A DNA stretch of 64,000 nucleotides from REEB95 sp963785735 (GCA_963785735.1 CAWAWJ010000001.1:2108001-2172000), one strand, 5' to 3'. Positions 1 to 8,837 are shown, counted from the first letter of the stretch. The notes: generated by a model from the letters alone, not told the origin. A program made the numbers and translations.

Positions 1-300
1 CTTGGCCAAGCCGGCATTGATCTCGAACACCTGATCGAGGGTCTTGGCCTGGAGCAGGCTCTTGGCGGCCTCGCCGGCGGCGGTCAGGGCGGCCTGGGTG
101 TAGCCCATATATTCCTTGGCCAGCGCCTCAAAACCCTCACTCAGCGCCGCATTGGCCTTGAGCATGGCATCGAGATGTTCACGCGACAACGCGGCCAATT
201 CTTCATAGCCGCTGAGCGCGCTGGGGAACGCGGAGTAGGTTTGGGTGCTCGCCGATTCGACCGATGCCGGAACCGCCAGCTTCTTCACCTTGGCCGTCAT
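1..300 (-). CDS. phasin family protein (3' end outside the window)
   Basis: The N-terminal 100 residues of a phasin, a small amphipathic helical protein that coats polyhydroxyalkanoate granules. It starts MTAKVKKLAVPASVES and continues into helical sequence with the phasin-type stretch EELAALSREHLDAMLKANAA, then EALAKEYMGYTQAAL. The ATG at 300 is preceded by GGAGATTATC, a good ribosome binding site. The gene reads off the left edge, so the C-terminus is unseen. The upstream region holds a well-formed promoter with operator-like repeats (see separate entries). The family call rests on the N-terminal pattern alone, but that pattern is characteristic. Confidence 0.85.
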   Translation of the reverse strand, partial: MTAKVKKLAVPASVESASTQTYSAFPSALSGYEELAALSREHLDAMLKANAALSEGFEALAKEYMGYTQAALTAAGEAAKSLLQAKTLDQVFEINAGLAK

Positions 301-322
301 GATAATCTCCTAACCACTATAT

Positions 323-385
323 TGCGCTGCAGCATAGAAATATAATTCCATTGTTGAAGCGCTTCAAGAGTGATTGTGCGCTGCA
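323..385. promoter_or_regulatory. direct repeat TGCGCTGCA flanking the phasin promoter
   Basis: The 9-mer TGCGCTGCA occurs at 323–331 and 377–385, 54 bp apart (about five helical turns), on either side of the -35/-10 region. The first copy extends into the palindrome GCTGCAGC (326–333), near the expected transcription start. Phasin genes in Paracoccus are repressed by PhaR, which binds TGC-rich CTGC/GCAG sites, so these are plausible PhaR-type operators. The assignment is inference. Confidence 0.35.
339..367 (-). promoter_or_regulatory. sigma-70-type promoter of the phasin gene, with a palindrome over the -35 box
   Basis: On the minus strand, TTGAAG (362–367) and TATATT (339–344) are separated by exactly 17 bases, about 40 bases upstream of the phasin ATG. 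The -35 box is half of a perfect 14-bp palindrome, TTGAAGCGCTTCAA (354–367). The spacing and position make this a credible promoter; the palindrome could be an operator. No transcript evidence is available. Confidence 0.5.
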
Positions 386-570
386 ATCGGACTGGTTAAT
401 GGCCAACTCGGCCGCCAGCCACGGCGCAATGCCCGGCCGCAACATGAAATATCTTCAATCAAGCCAGGAATTACTGGACACGGAATCGCTATATTCCTAA
501 GCTTTTCCGGGGTTAGTCCTGTACTCTTGCTGGCATGGTCGAGTTGTTGGGGGGAACCAGTTCCTTGAGG

Positions 571-1971
571 ATGGCAGAAGCGCCGTCGGCGCAAAACCGT
601 CGATTGATCTCCCGGCGATTCGCTGTCCTGGCCGCCGCCATTCTGATCCTGGTGCTCGCGCCCACGCATTTCGCCCAGGCCCGCCGCTACACCGCGCCCC
701 ATTTCTCCGCGATCGTGATCGACGCGCAGAACGGAACGGTTCTGAGCGAGCAAGACGCCGACCGGCCCACATATCCCGCCTCGCTCACCAAGATGATGAC
801 GCTCTATCTGGTGTTCGAAGCGCTGGAGCAGGGCCGCATCACTCTCGATGACACCTTCTCCGTGTCGATGCACGCCGCGCGCCAGGCGCCGTCGAAGATC
901 GACCTGATCCCGGGACAGAAGGTTCGCGTGCAGGATCTCATCCTCGGCCTGATCACCAAATCCGCCAATGACGCGGCGGTGACGGTGGCCGAGAATCTCG
1001 CCGGCAACGAAGCCGCCTTCGCCGACCGCATGACGCAAAAGGCGCGCGCGCTCGGCATGACCAACACCGTCTTCCGCAACGCCTCGGGCCTGCCCAATCC
1101 CGCGCAGCATTCGACCGCGCGCGACATCGCCAAGCTGGCGCAAGCCTTGTGGCGAGACTTCCCGAAGGAATACGCCTTCTTCGCCACCGAGGAATTCACC
1201 TATCGCGACCAGACCTACGAGACGCACAACCATCTCATGCAGGAATTCGCGGGCATGGACGGCATCAAGACCGGCTATATCCGCGCCGCCGGATTCAACC
1301 TTGCCGCTTCGGCGGTGCGCGACGGCAAGCGGCTGATCGGCGTCATCATGGGCGGCAGCTCAGCCCATGGCCGCGACAGACAGATGGCGCAATTGCTCGA
1401 AACCAGTTTCGCCGGCAATCCCATCAGCAGCGATGCGTTGCGCATGGCCGCCTTCGACGATGGTTCCGGGGCCAATTCCGACGGCGCGGCGCATACCATG
1501 GCCGCGCTCAACCCGGTGGGCCGCGCCGAGGCCGCGATTCCCCGGCAGGCCGCGCATGGCGGTAAGCCGCCGCATCCGGTCGCGTCCAGCACCGGATGGA
1601 GCATCCAGGTGGGCGCCTTCGCGAATTATGACGCGGCCCAAAACGCCGGCGCCGTGGCGCTGACCAAGCTTCCCACCGCCAAGGACAAGATCGCGTTGGT
1701 GTTGCCGCCCGCGCATAGCGACAAGCAGCCATTCTTTCGCGCCCGCATCGCCGGCTTCACCGAGACCGAGGCGCAGAAGGCCTGCCGCACTCTGCACAGC
1801 GTGATGAGCAGCAAGCAGAAGATCTGCGCCGTGATTGCGCCGCAGCCGGCTTCCCAGACCGTGTTGCAGTTGGGCCCGCCCGCCCCGCCGACGCCCGCGC
1901 TTGTCCAGCCGGCGGCCCAACCGGCCGATGCGCCGGCGTTCGACGCGCCGGGCAATTCCGAAGACGATTAA
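571..1971 (+). CDS. D-alanyl-D-alanine carboxypeptidase with C-terminal SPOR domain
   Basis: A serine-type D,D-carboxypeptidase (peptidase S11, DacA/DacC group) that trims the terminal D-Ala from peptidoglycan stem peptides in the periplasm. From the ATG at 571 it is 466 residues. A twin-arginine-containing N-region and hydrophobic segment (about 15–35) form a signal peptide ending FAQA. The catalytic motifs are in order: SLTK (S71, K74), SAN (131–133) and KTG (233–235). A proline- and alanine-rich linker leads to a SPOR domain (about 350–435, WSIQVGAF), which in other proteins binds denuded glycan at the septum. The start is uncertain: ATG at 535 and TTG at 565 are in frame, and GGGGGGAA (549–556) is better spaced for the TTG. 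Confidence 0.9.
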   Translation: MAEAPSAQNRRLISRRFAVLAAAILILVLAPTHFAQARRYTAPHFSAIVIDAQNGTVLSEQDADRPTYPASLTKMMTLYLVFEALEQGRITLDDTFSVSMHAARQAPSKIDLIPGQKVRVQDLILGLITKSANDAAVTVAENLAGNEAAFADRMTQKARALGMTNTVFRNASGLPNPAQHSTARDIAKLAQALWRDFPKEYAFFATEEFTYRDQTYETHNHLMQEFAGMDGIKTGYIRAAGFNLAASAVRDGKRLIGVIMGGSSAHGRDRQMAQLLETSFAGNPISSDALRMAAFDDGSGANSDGAAHTMAALNPVGRAEAAIPRQAAHGGKPPHPVASSTGWSIQVGAFANYDAAQNAGAVALTKLPTAKDKIALVLPPAHSDKQPFFRARIAGFTETEAQKACRTLHSVMSSKQKICAVIAPQPASQTVLQLGPPAPPTPALVQPAAQPADAPAFDAPGNSEDD

Positions 1972-1987
1972 TTCCTGATTTGAGAAG

Positions 1988-3373
1988 CTAGAATCCGGAC
2001 GGCGGCGCGACGCCGCTTTGGCGCAGTTGCGCGGCCAATTCGGCCTTGAGCCGTTTCAGCGCTGATTCATCCTTGGCCTCGACCCTCGCAACCAGCACGT
2101 CCTGGGTATTGGAGGCGCGGAGCAGCCACCAGCCTTCCGGCGTTTTCACCCGCACGCCATCCACTTCAGAAACCTCGGCGCCCGCGCGCTTCAGCCGCTC
2201 GCGCACCTCTTCCACGCTCTTGAACTTACGCTCGGCGCTGCAGGGAAAGCGAAGCTCGGGCGTGTTGACCACGTTGGGCATGCGGTCGCGGATATCCGCC
2301 AGGCTCTCATTGCCGCGCGACAGGATGGACAGCAACCGGACCGCGGCATAGAGCGCGTCGTCATAGCCGTAATAGCCGTCGGCATAGAAAATATGGCCGC
2401 TCATCTCGCCGGCGAGCGGCGCCTTGAGCTCCGCCATCTTTGCCTTGATGAGCGAATGACCGGTCTTCCACATCAGGGGCTTGCCGCCCATCCGCGCGAC
2501 CTCGTCGAACAGCGTCTGGCTCGCCTTGACGTCGGCGATGATGATGGCGCCCGGCTGCTTGTCGATGATCTCGCGCGCCAGCACGATCATGAACTGGTCG
2601 CCCCACAGGATGCGGCCCTTGCCGTCGACCACGCCGATGCGGTCGCCATCGCCGTCGAAAGCGATGCCGAGATCGCATTTCCGCTCCAGCACAGTATCCT
2701 GAAGCTGCTTCATGTTCTTGATCTCGGTCGGATCGGGATGATGGGCGGGAAAGCGCCCGTCGATCGCCTCGTTGAGCAGGACATGCCGGCCCGGCAGGCG
2801 GCCTGCGAGCAATTTCATCGCCTCGCCGGCGGCGCCGTTGCCCGCGTCCCAGGCGACGAAGAGCGGGTTCTTGCCCCGGTAATCGGACGCGAGCCGCGCG
2901 ACGTAAGCGTCGAGCACCGGCTTGTCTTCGACATTGCCTTTGCCTGACGGAAATTTTCCGGCCGATGCGATTTTTCCCAGGCGCTGGATGTCGGCGCCGA
3001 AAAAGGATTTCTTGCCGAGCACCAGCTTGAAGCCGTTATGGTCCGGCGGATTATGCGATCCCGTCACCATGATACCGCCATCGACCGGGAGCGTGTAGGC
3101 GGCGAAATAGAGCATCGGCGTCGGGCCCAAGCCCACGCGCGTCACGTCGATGCCGCAACCGGTCAAGCCATCGACCAGCGCCGCTTCCATCATGGGCGAG
3201 CTGAGCCGACCGTCGCGGCCGACGGCGACGCGTTTTCCGCCTGTTTCGGCCAGCACCGCGGCGAAGCTTTGGCCAATGGCGCGCGCATCGGCCGCGTGCA
3301 GTGTCTCACCCACGATGCCGCGGATATCGTATTCGCGCAGGATGCTTGGATCGAAGCTATGGCCGGACGCCAC
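1988..3373 (-). CDS. phosphomannomutase/phosphoglucomutase
   Basis: A hexose-phosphate mutase of the alpha-D-phosphohexomutase family (AlgC/ManB type), interconverting mannose-6-P and mannose-1-P and/or the glucose equivalents. It has the phosphoserine loop TGSHNPP (S106), the metal loop DGDGDR (D240, D242, D244), a sugar-binding GEMSGH and a C-terminal phosphate-binding segment around RASNTQ. I chose the GTG at 3373 (461 aa) because GAGGGA lies just upstream and the galU stop is 7 bases away; a longer frame would overlap galU deeply. It is downstream of galU in the same operon, and GDP-mannose is needed by the gmd/fcl pair at 21–23 kb. Substrate preference cannot be read from sequence. Confidence 0.9.
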   Translation of the reverse strand: MASGHSFDPSILREYDIRGIVGETLHAADARAIGQSFAAVLAETGGKRVAVGRDGRLSSPMMEAALVDGLTGCGIDVTRVGLGPTPMLYFAAYTLPVDGGIMVTGSHNPPDHNGFKLVLGKKSFFGADIQRLGKIASAGKFPSGKGNVEDKPVLDAYVARLASDYRGKNPLFVAWDAGNGAAGEAMKLLAGRLPGRHVLLNEAIDGRFPAHHPDPTEIKNMKQLQDTVLERKCDLGIAFDGDGDRIGVVDGKGRILWGDQFMIVLAREIIDKQPGAIIIADVKASQTLFDEVARMGGKPLMWKTGHSLIKAKMAELKAPLAGEMSGHIFYADGYYGYDDALYAAVRLLSILSRGNESLADIRDRMPNVVNTPELRFPCSAERKFKSVEEVRERLKRAGAEVSEVDGVRVKTPEGWWLLRASNTQDVLVARVEAKDESALKRLKAELAAQLRQSGVAPPSGF

Positions 3374-3380
3374 GAATCCC

Positions 3381-4254
3381 TCAGCGGTAATCTTGCAGGA
3401 TTTTCTTGACCGCCGGCGCCATGTCCTTGCGGTTGAGCGCGAAGGCGACATTGGCCTCGAAGAACCCGGCCTTGTCGCCGCAATCGAAGCGCTTGCCCTC
3501 GAAGCGAAGCCCGTGGAACGGCCGCTTGTCCTTGATCAACTTGGCGAGCGCGTCGGTCAATTGGATCTCGCCGCCTGCGCCCTTGCCGAGATGCGACAGA
3601 TGCTCGAACACCAGCGGCTCGAGTATGTAGCGGCCGATGATGCTGAGGGTCGAAGGCGCCTTGGCCGGCTCGGGTTTCTCGACCACGCCCTTGACCGTCA
3701 CCAGCTTGCCGTCGTCCTTGGCGATGTCGAGCACGCCGTAGCGGTTGGTGTGCTCGCGCGGCACTTCTTCCACCGCCACCATATTGCCGCCGGTCTTGGC
3801 ATAGGCCGCCGCCATCTGCTTGAGGCAGGGCTGCTTCGACAGGATCAAATCGTCGGCCAGCAGCACGGCGAAGGGCTCGTCGCCGATCAGATGCCGCGCG
3901 CACAGCACGGCATGACCCAGCCCCAGGGGCTTCTGCTGGCGGGTGAAAGCGATCTGGCCGGGCTCTGGCATCCAGGAATTGACCTCGCGGATCTGCGCGT
4001 CCTTGCCGCGTTCGCGCATCGTGGTCTCGAGTTCGTAGGAAAGATCGAAATGGTCCTCGATCGCCGATTTGGAGCGGCCGGTGACGAAAATGAACTGCTC
4101 GATGCCGGCCGCGCGCGCCTCTTCCACCGCGTATTGAATCAGAGGCTTGTCGACGACCGGGAGCATCTCCTTGGGCATGGCCTTGGTGGCGGGAAGGAAT
4201 CGCGTGCCGAGGCCGCCGACCGGGAATACCGCTTTGCGAACGAGTTGAATTCAT
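3381..4254 (-). CDS. galU: UTP–glucose-1-phosphate uridylyltransferase, start codon out of frame by one base
   Basis: GalU makes UDP-glucose from glucose-1-P and UTP. The body is intact: nucleotide-binding GGLGTRFLPATKAMPKEM, then DKPLIQYAVEEA, LADDLI and GGEIQLTDAL. The expected initiator ATG (4254–4252) is one base out of frame: the sequence reads ATGAATTCAA where ATGATTCAA would give MIQLVRKAVFP. Removing one A gives 290 codons plus stop, the normal family length. In the frame as given, an in-frame TGA precedes the only possible starts (ATT at 4250, or ATG at 4178, which would lose the nucleotide-binding loop). A single-base error or a rare ATT start are the options. It is the first gene of the galU–phosphomannomutase pair. 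Confidence 0.85.
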
Positions 4255-4375
4255 GGCCGGTTTGTATACCGCTTCCGCTGCCCAATCCATAAGGCAATCC
4301 GCCCGCGAGTCGCTGGCTTTTAGCCCCGCTGGAAATATGTTAGAGAGGCATCAACGCGCCATAGGGGAGAGGAAA

Positions 4376-4921
4376 ATGATCCGGTCCATAATCTATCTGA
4401 GCCTCGCTGCGGGTTTGCTTGCCGCCGCCGGCGGCCAGGCCAATGCCGACGACAAGCAGGTGGCGCGCGGCAAATACCTGGCGACCGTGGGGGGCTGCAC
4501 CGATTGCCATACGCCCGGACATTTCCTCGGCAAGGAAGACGCGACACGCTATCTCGGCGGTTCGGATGTGGGATTCGAGATCCCGGGGCTCGGCGTGTTC
4601 GTCGGCCCCAACCTGACGCCAGACAAGGCGACCGGCCTCGGCAATTGGAGCGCGAAGCAGATCGTCACCGCGATCAAGATCGGCGCCCGGCCCGATGGCA
4701 GGCAGCTTGCGCCGATCATGCCGTACATGAACTTGTCCGTTCTGACGAACAGCGACGCCTATGCGATCGCCGCCTTTCTCAAAAGCCTGAAGCCGGTCAG
4801 TCACAAGGTGCCAGGGCCTTTTGGTCCCAACGAGAAGGTGACGGTGTTCGTGATGAAGATCGAACCCGGCAGCGGCATGACGCCGCCTCCGCCGGCACCG
4901 CCTCCGGGCCAGCAGAAATAA
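4376..4921 (+). CDS. periplasmic c-type cytochrome, single heme
   Basis: A 181-residue exported cytochrome c. The N-terminus MIRSIIYLSLAAGLLAAAGGQ is a signal peptide cleaved near ANA/DD. One heme-binding CTDCH motif follows at about residue 40, and MPYM around residue 119 is the likely distal methionine ligand. The C-terminus is a proline-rich tail. GGGGAGAGG lies before the ATG, supporting this start over upstream in-frame codons. It is divergent from galU with a 120-base gap and has no obvious redox partner next to it. It resembles small monoheme cytochromes that accept electrons from periplasmic dehydrogenases; the partner is unknown. Confidence 0.85.
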   Translation: MIRSIIYLSLAAGLLAAAGGQANADDKQVARGKYLATVGGCTDCHTPGHFLGKEDATRYLGGSDVGFEIPGLGVFVGPNLTPDKATGLGNWSAKQIVTAIKIGARPDGRQLAPIMPYMNLSVLTNSDAYAIAAFLKSLKPVSHKVPGPFGPNEKVTVFVMKIEPGSGMTPPPPAPPPGQQK

Positions 4922-4924
4922 CGG

Positions 4925-5641
4925 TCACTCACCCGACAATATTTCCTTGGCGCGGTTGAGCTTGGCGGCAAGGTAAGTCGAGCCGCCATGGTCGGGGTGC
5001 AGCTTCATCATGAGCTGGCGATGCGCATCCCTGACCGCCTCCGCCGAGGCGCCGGGCGCAAGGCCTAGAATCGCATAGGCCTCCTCCCGGGTCATGGCGT
5101 CGGATGACGCGGCGCGCGCATCGCCGCCGCCTCCGCCGCCCGCCTTGGCCCGCCAATCCGGCCTGAAGCGGTCGAGATAGGCTTCCAAGAGCCGCGCCGC
5201 ATCCGCATCCTCGATGCGGCATTGACGCCACAGCGCCAAGAGCTCGCTTTCCTCCAACTCGTCGAGCCGCCTCCCCGTATAAGCGCCGCGCTTCACCGTG
5301 CCGCTCATCTCGCCGGTGCCGTGATCGAGGCGCATCGAGATCATGCCGGTCTCGACCTTCGATGTGCGGCCCGGCGCGAAACCCGTCGCGCCGCCGCCAT
5401 GGCGCCACTGCGTCCACAGCCGGTAGCCGATCGGCGCCAAGCTGCCCGCCGCGACCAGCGCCGGCAGCAGTCTTTCGCTGAGCAGCAGGAGCACCAGCGC
5501 CGTCCCCGCCCCGGCCACGGCGAGCCCGCCCAGGAACCAGGTGATGATGCGCCCGAGCTTGGCCGGATCGGCGGCGACGAAGGCGCGTGCCAGCACCAGC
5601 AACGCCGCCAGCAGCCCAATGCCGAGAACGAGATAGATCAT
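4925..5641 (-). CDS. membrane-anchored DnaJ-domain protein
   Basis: A 238-residue protein with two or three hydrophobic segments in the first 85 residues (MIYLVLGIGLLAALLVLARAF, then WFLGGLAVAGAGTALVLLLL and a following helix). A middle region of unknown fold contains ISMRLDHGTGEMSGTV, and a glycine-rich linker leads to a C-terminal J domain (about 185–238) with the HPD motif (H215–D217). The layout recalls the membrane J proteins DjlA and TIM14, where the J domain recruits Hsp70 to a membrane site. The start ATG overlaps the stop of the upstream VWA gene (ATGA), so the two are co-transcribed. The client and location of action are unknown. Confidence 0.85.
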   Translation of the reverse strand: MIYLVLGIGLLAALLVLARAFVAADPAKLGRIITWFLGGLAVAGAGTALVLLLLSERLLPALVAAGSLAPIGYRLWTQWRHGGGATGFAPGRTSKVETGMISMRLDHGTGEMSGTVKRGAYTGRRLDELEESELLALWRQCRIEDADAARLLEAYLDRFRPDWRAKAGGGGGGDARAASSDAMTREEAYAILGLAPGASAEAVRDAHRQLMMKLHPDHGGSTYLAAKLNRAKEILSGE

Positions 5642-6351
5642 TCGCCGCCGCCGAGCCTGCGGGCCAGCAGCAGCGCCGGCCCGCCGGCCGATTTGCCGTA
5701 ATCGGCCAGCGCCTTGCGCCCCCCGGCCGCATAAGAAGCGACCGCCCCCAGCAGCGCCTTCAATTCCGAGGCGCTCGATGAATCGAACGGACAATAGGCG
5801 CCATGCGACAGCCGCGCGATTTCCTTGAAACATTTGGCGGCGTCCGGGTCCTGGCCTTCGTGGAAGACGAAGACCGGCACGTTCAACAGGCCCAATTCAC
5901 CGGCGAGATTGGCGAGGGTGTCGGGATTCTCCTCCATCGCGTCGCCGACGAAGACCAGGGCGTCGAGCCTTCCGGCGCGGGCCGCCTTGATGCCGTGATT
6001 GAGCACGCGCTCGATCTGGGTCTCGCCGCCGAGGCAGGACACGGCGCGCATGGCGTTGTGCAATTCCGCGGCGCTCGCGAGCCAACGGCTCGACTTGCAT
6101 TCGTTGAACCCGCGATAGAAGACGAGCTGGATCTCGATCCCGCCGAGCGTGGCGGTCGCCTCGAACATCTCGCCCTGGATCCGGCAGGCGCGGTCCCAGC
6201 TCGGCTCGCGCGAGGCGGTCGCGTCCATGGCGAAGACCAGCCGTCCCCGTCCCGAGGCGGCGCGCACCGGCAGATTCTCGATCTTGCGCAGGAACGCCTC
6301 GACCTCCGCCGATTTGCCGGGGGATGGAAGCTTGTCGCGGGAGTTGGTCAT
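5638..6351 (-). CDS. von Willebrand factor A domain protein
   Basis: A 237-residue cytosolic protein with no signal peptide, consisting mostly of one VWA fold. The metal-ion-dependent adhesion site is visible as DATAS in LVFAMDATASREPSW. A second acidic position is in DALVFVGDAMEEN, and GGETQIERVLNHGI lies between them. The C-terminal 40 residues are poorly defined. ATG 6351 (MTNSRDK) is preceded by GAGGAGAGG at a somewhat long spacing; a TTG at 6375 is also possible. The gene overlaps the membrane DnaJ gene by four bases. VWA proteins often act as assembly or scaffold factors; the partner here is not known. Confidence 0.82.
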   Translation of the reverse strand: MTNSRDKLPSPGKSAEVEAFLRKIENLPVRAASGRGRLVFAMDATASREPSWDRACRIQGEMFEATATLGGIEIQLVFYRGFNECKSSRWLASAAELHNAMRAVSCLGGETQIERVLNHGIKAARAGRLDALVFVGDAMEENPDTLANLAGELGLLNVPVFVFHEGQDPDAAKCFKEIARLSHGAYCPFDSSSASELKALLGAVASYAAGGRKALADYGKSAGGPALLLARRLGGGE

Positions 6352-6514
6352 GGGCCGCCGCGCTCCTCTCCTCAAGGATTATAGGGGCGGCGGCACGGGC
6401 TAAGTCCAGCCCGGCTTCGCTGCACGGCCTTGTCCAGCGCGGCCAGCCCGAGGTTGCTCCTCGCCCGCTTTGGCCCTAAACAAGCTCTCCCATCCCCGAC
6501 CGCCGCGAGGGCGC

Positions 6515-7129
6515 TTGCTCCATAGCTTTTTCCATGAAGCCCACCGCTATGTCGGCGATTACGGCTATGCCGCCGTCATGTTCGGCTTGGTGGCCGAGAA
6601 TCTCGGCCTTCCGCTGCCGGGCGAAACCCTGCTCATCACCGGCGCGGCGCTGGCATCGCGCGGCACGCTCGACATCTGGCTGCTATTGCCGCTGGCTTGG
6701 GCGGCGGCTGTGATCGGCAACACCATCGGATTTCTCATCGGCCGCACCGGCGGACAGCGGCTGTTGATACGTTATGGCGACCGCCTCGGCATCACCCATG
6801 CGCGCCTGATCAGGGTCGAGGGCTTCGTGCGGCATTACGGCGCCTTGGTCATCATCTTCGCGCGTTTCGTCGTGGTGGCGCGCCAGTTGAGTGGCATCGC
6901 AGCCGGCAGTCTCAACATGAACTGGTTGCGGTTCGCGATATACAACGCCATCGGCGCGGCGCTGTGGGTGGGGTTCTGGGGATTGCTCGCCTATTGGCTC
7001 GGCGGGCACGTGTTCAGTTACCTGGGCGAGCTCGTGGACACGGAACCGGTGTTGCTGAGCGCCGCCGGCATCGGCCTCGCCGCCATTATCGTCTACGTGA
7101 TCTTGCGCGCGCGGCGCGGACCGCCGTGA
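6515..7129 (+). CDS. DedA family inner-membrane protein
   Basis: A polytopic protein of the DedA/VTT family, implicated in lipid scrambling, envelope integrity and membrane-potential homeostasis. It shows the family's re-entrant segment with ENLGLPLPGET (E near residue 31), the conserved helix region around IGNTIGFLIGRTGG, and the FARFVVVARQLSGIAAG block with its arginines. Further hydrophobic helices reach the C-terminus RARRGPP. There is no ATG in a sensible position: TTG at 6515 (204 aa) follows GAGGG closely, and another TTG at 6470 would add 15 residues. It stands alone between the VWA operon and a convergent ThDP enzyme gene. Confidence 0.85.
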   Translation: MLHSFFHEAHRYVGDYGYAAVMFGLVAENLGLPLPGETLLITGAALASRGTLDIWLLLPLAWAAAVIGNTIGFLIGRTGGQRLLIRYGDRLGITHARLIRVEGFVRHYGALVIIFARFVVVARQLSGIAAGSLNMNWLRFAIYNAIGAALWVGFWGLLAYWLGGHVFSYLGELVDTEPVLLSAAGIGLAAIIVYVILRARRGPP

Positions 7130-7148
7130 CGCCTAACCGCCCCGTCAT

Positions 7149-8837
7149 CTAACCACGTGTCCGCACAGCGGCGCGAATCTGTCCGATGGTCTGCTTCGAG
7201 GTGATCGCCTCGGGATCGACCTTGAGGTCGAGCACCGCCGGCCCGGCGAAGGCGCGGGCGCGCTCATAGGCGGCGGGAAAATCCTCGGTGCGCTCGACCG
7301 TCTCGCCATAGGCGCCATAGGCCTTGGCCAGGGCGGCGAAATCCGGATTGTGCAACTCGGTGCCGAAGACGCGGCCGGGATAATGCATTTCCTGATGCAT
7401 GCGGATGGTACCATACATGCCGTTATTGACGATCAAGGTCACGAAAGCCAGGCGATGCTTCGCCGCCGTGGCAAGTTCCTGCCCGGTCATCAGGAAATCG
7501 CCGTCGCCGCAGAAGCACACCACACTGCGCTCGGGATGAAGGAGCTTCGCCGCCACCGCCGCGGGAAAGCCGTAGCCCATCGAGCCGCTGGTCGGCGCGA
7601 GCTGGGTGCCGTAGCTGCGATAGCTGTGGAAGCGGTGGACCCAGCCGGCGAAATTACCGGCGCCGTTGGTCCAGATCGCGTCCGGCGGCAGATGCGCGTC
7701 GAGCCAGCGCACCACCTCGACGAGGCGGAGCGCGCCCGGCGCGGGCGTGGGCTCGATGTAATCGAGATACTCGGCATGCGCCTGTTTCGTGTCCTTGGCC
7801 CAGGACGGATCGGAGATCGGCTCCAGCGCGGCGGCCGATGCGGCGAAATTGCGCGGGCTCGCATTGATGGCGAGCGCGGGATGATAGACCCGCCCCAATT
7901 CCTCGGGATCGGGATGGACATGGACCAAACGCTGGCGGGGCACCGGCACGCCGGCGAGGCTGTAGCCCTGCATGGTGGCCTCGCCCAGCCGCGCGCCCAC
8001 GGCGATGAGCAAATCGGAATTCTTGACGCGTTCGGCAAGCCTCGCGTTGATGCCGATACCGACATCGCCGGCATAGCAAAGATGCGTGTTGTCGATGCGG
8101 TCCTGGCGGCGGAAACCGGTGCCGACCGGCAACGCGAAGGATTCCGCGAAGGCTTCGATCTGCTTGACCGAATCCTCGTCCCAAGGACTGCCGCCCAGCA
8201 GCAGGAACGGATGCTTCGCAGAGGTGAGCAGCGCGCGCAATTCGGCCATCTCCGCGGCGCCTGGATGGGATTCGACCCGGCGATAGGGTTCGGCATCCGC
8301 GGTCTCGGCCTCTTCCTCGAGCATGTCCTCGGGCAAGGACAGCACCACCGGACCGGGCCGTCCCGCCGTGGCGGTGTGGAAGGCGCGGCTCATATATTCC
8401 GGGATGCGTTTGGGATCGGAAATCTCCTCCACCCATTTCGTCACGCCACCGAAAAATTCCTTGAAATCGACCTCCTGAAGCGCCTCGCGGCCGCGCGCGC
8501 CGCGCGCCACCTGGCCGACCAGCACGATCAGCGGCGTCGAATCCTGCAAGGCGACATGGATGCCGGCGCTGGCGTTGGTGGCGCCGGGCCCGCGCGTCAC
8601 CAGGCAGATTCCGGGCTTGCCGGTGAGCTTGCCATAGGCCTCGGCCATCATCGCCGCGCCGCCTTCCTGGCGGCAGACGATCAGGCGAATGGAATTGGCG
8701 TCGTGGAGCGCGTCCAGGAGCGCGAGGTAGCTCTCGCCCGGCACGCAGAAAGCGGTATCGGCACCGTGCAGCTTGAGCTGATCGACCAGAATTTTCGCGG
8801 CGGAGCGGGATGTCACGGGCGCGGTGCTCGTCTCCAT
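7149..8837 (-). CDS. thiamine diphosphate-dependent enzyme, acetolactate synthase large-subunit family
   Basis: A 562-residue enzyme of the IlvB/benzoylformate decarboxylase superfamily. The N-terminal pyrimidine-binding domain has FCVPGESYLALLDAL and the activating glutamate in CRQEGGAAMMAEAYG. A central domain follows (about 200–335), and the C-terminal ThDP domain has GDGDFLMTGQELATAAK followed by IVNNGMYGTIR, the magnesium/ThDP signature. No regulatory small subunit (IlvH/IlvN) is nearby, so it is more likely a catabolic or side-activity paralogue than the branched-chain biosynthetic enzyme. It is divergent from an NTF2-like gene with a 67-base gap. The exact reaction is unknown. Confidence 0.85.
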   Translation of the reverse strand: METSTAPVTSRSAAKILVDQLKLHGADTAFCVPGESYLALLDALHDANSIRLIVCRQEGGAAMMAEAYGKLTGKPGICLVTRGPGATNASAGIHVALQDSTPLIVLVGQVARGARGREALQEVDFKEFFGGVTKWVEEISDPKRIPEYMSRAFHTATAGRPGPVVLSLPEDMLEEEAETADAEPYRRVESHPGAAEMAELRALLTSAKHPFLLLGGSPWDEDSVKQIEAFAESFALPVGTGFRRQDRIDNTHLCYAGDVGIGINARLAERVKNSDLLIAVGARLGEATMQGYSLAGVPVPRQRLVHVHPDPEELGRVYHPALAINASPRNFAASAAALEPISDPSWAKDTKQAHAEYLDYIEPTPAPGALRLVEVVRWLDAHLPPDAIWTNGAGNFAGWVHRFHSYRSYGTQLAPTSGSMGYGFPAAVAAKLLHPERSVVCFCGDGDFLMTGQELATAAKHRLAFVTLIVNNGMYGTIRMHQEMHYPGRVFGTELHNPDFAALAKAYGAYGETVERTEDFPAAYERARAFAGPAVLDLKVDPEAITSKQTIGQIRAAVRTRG

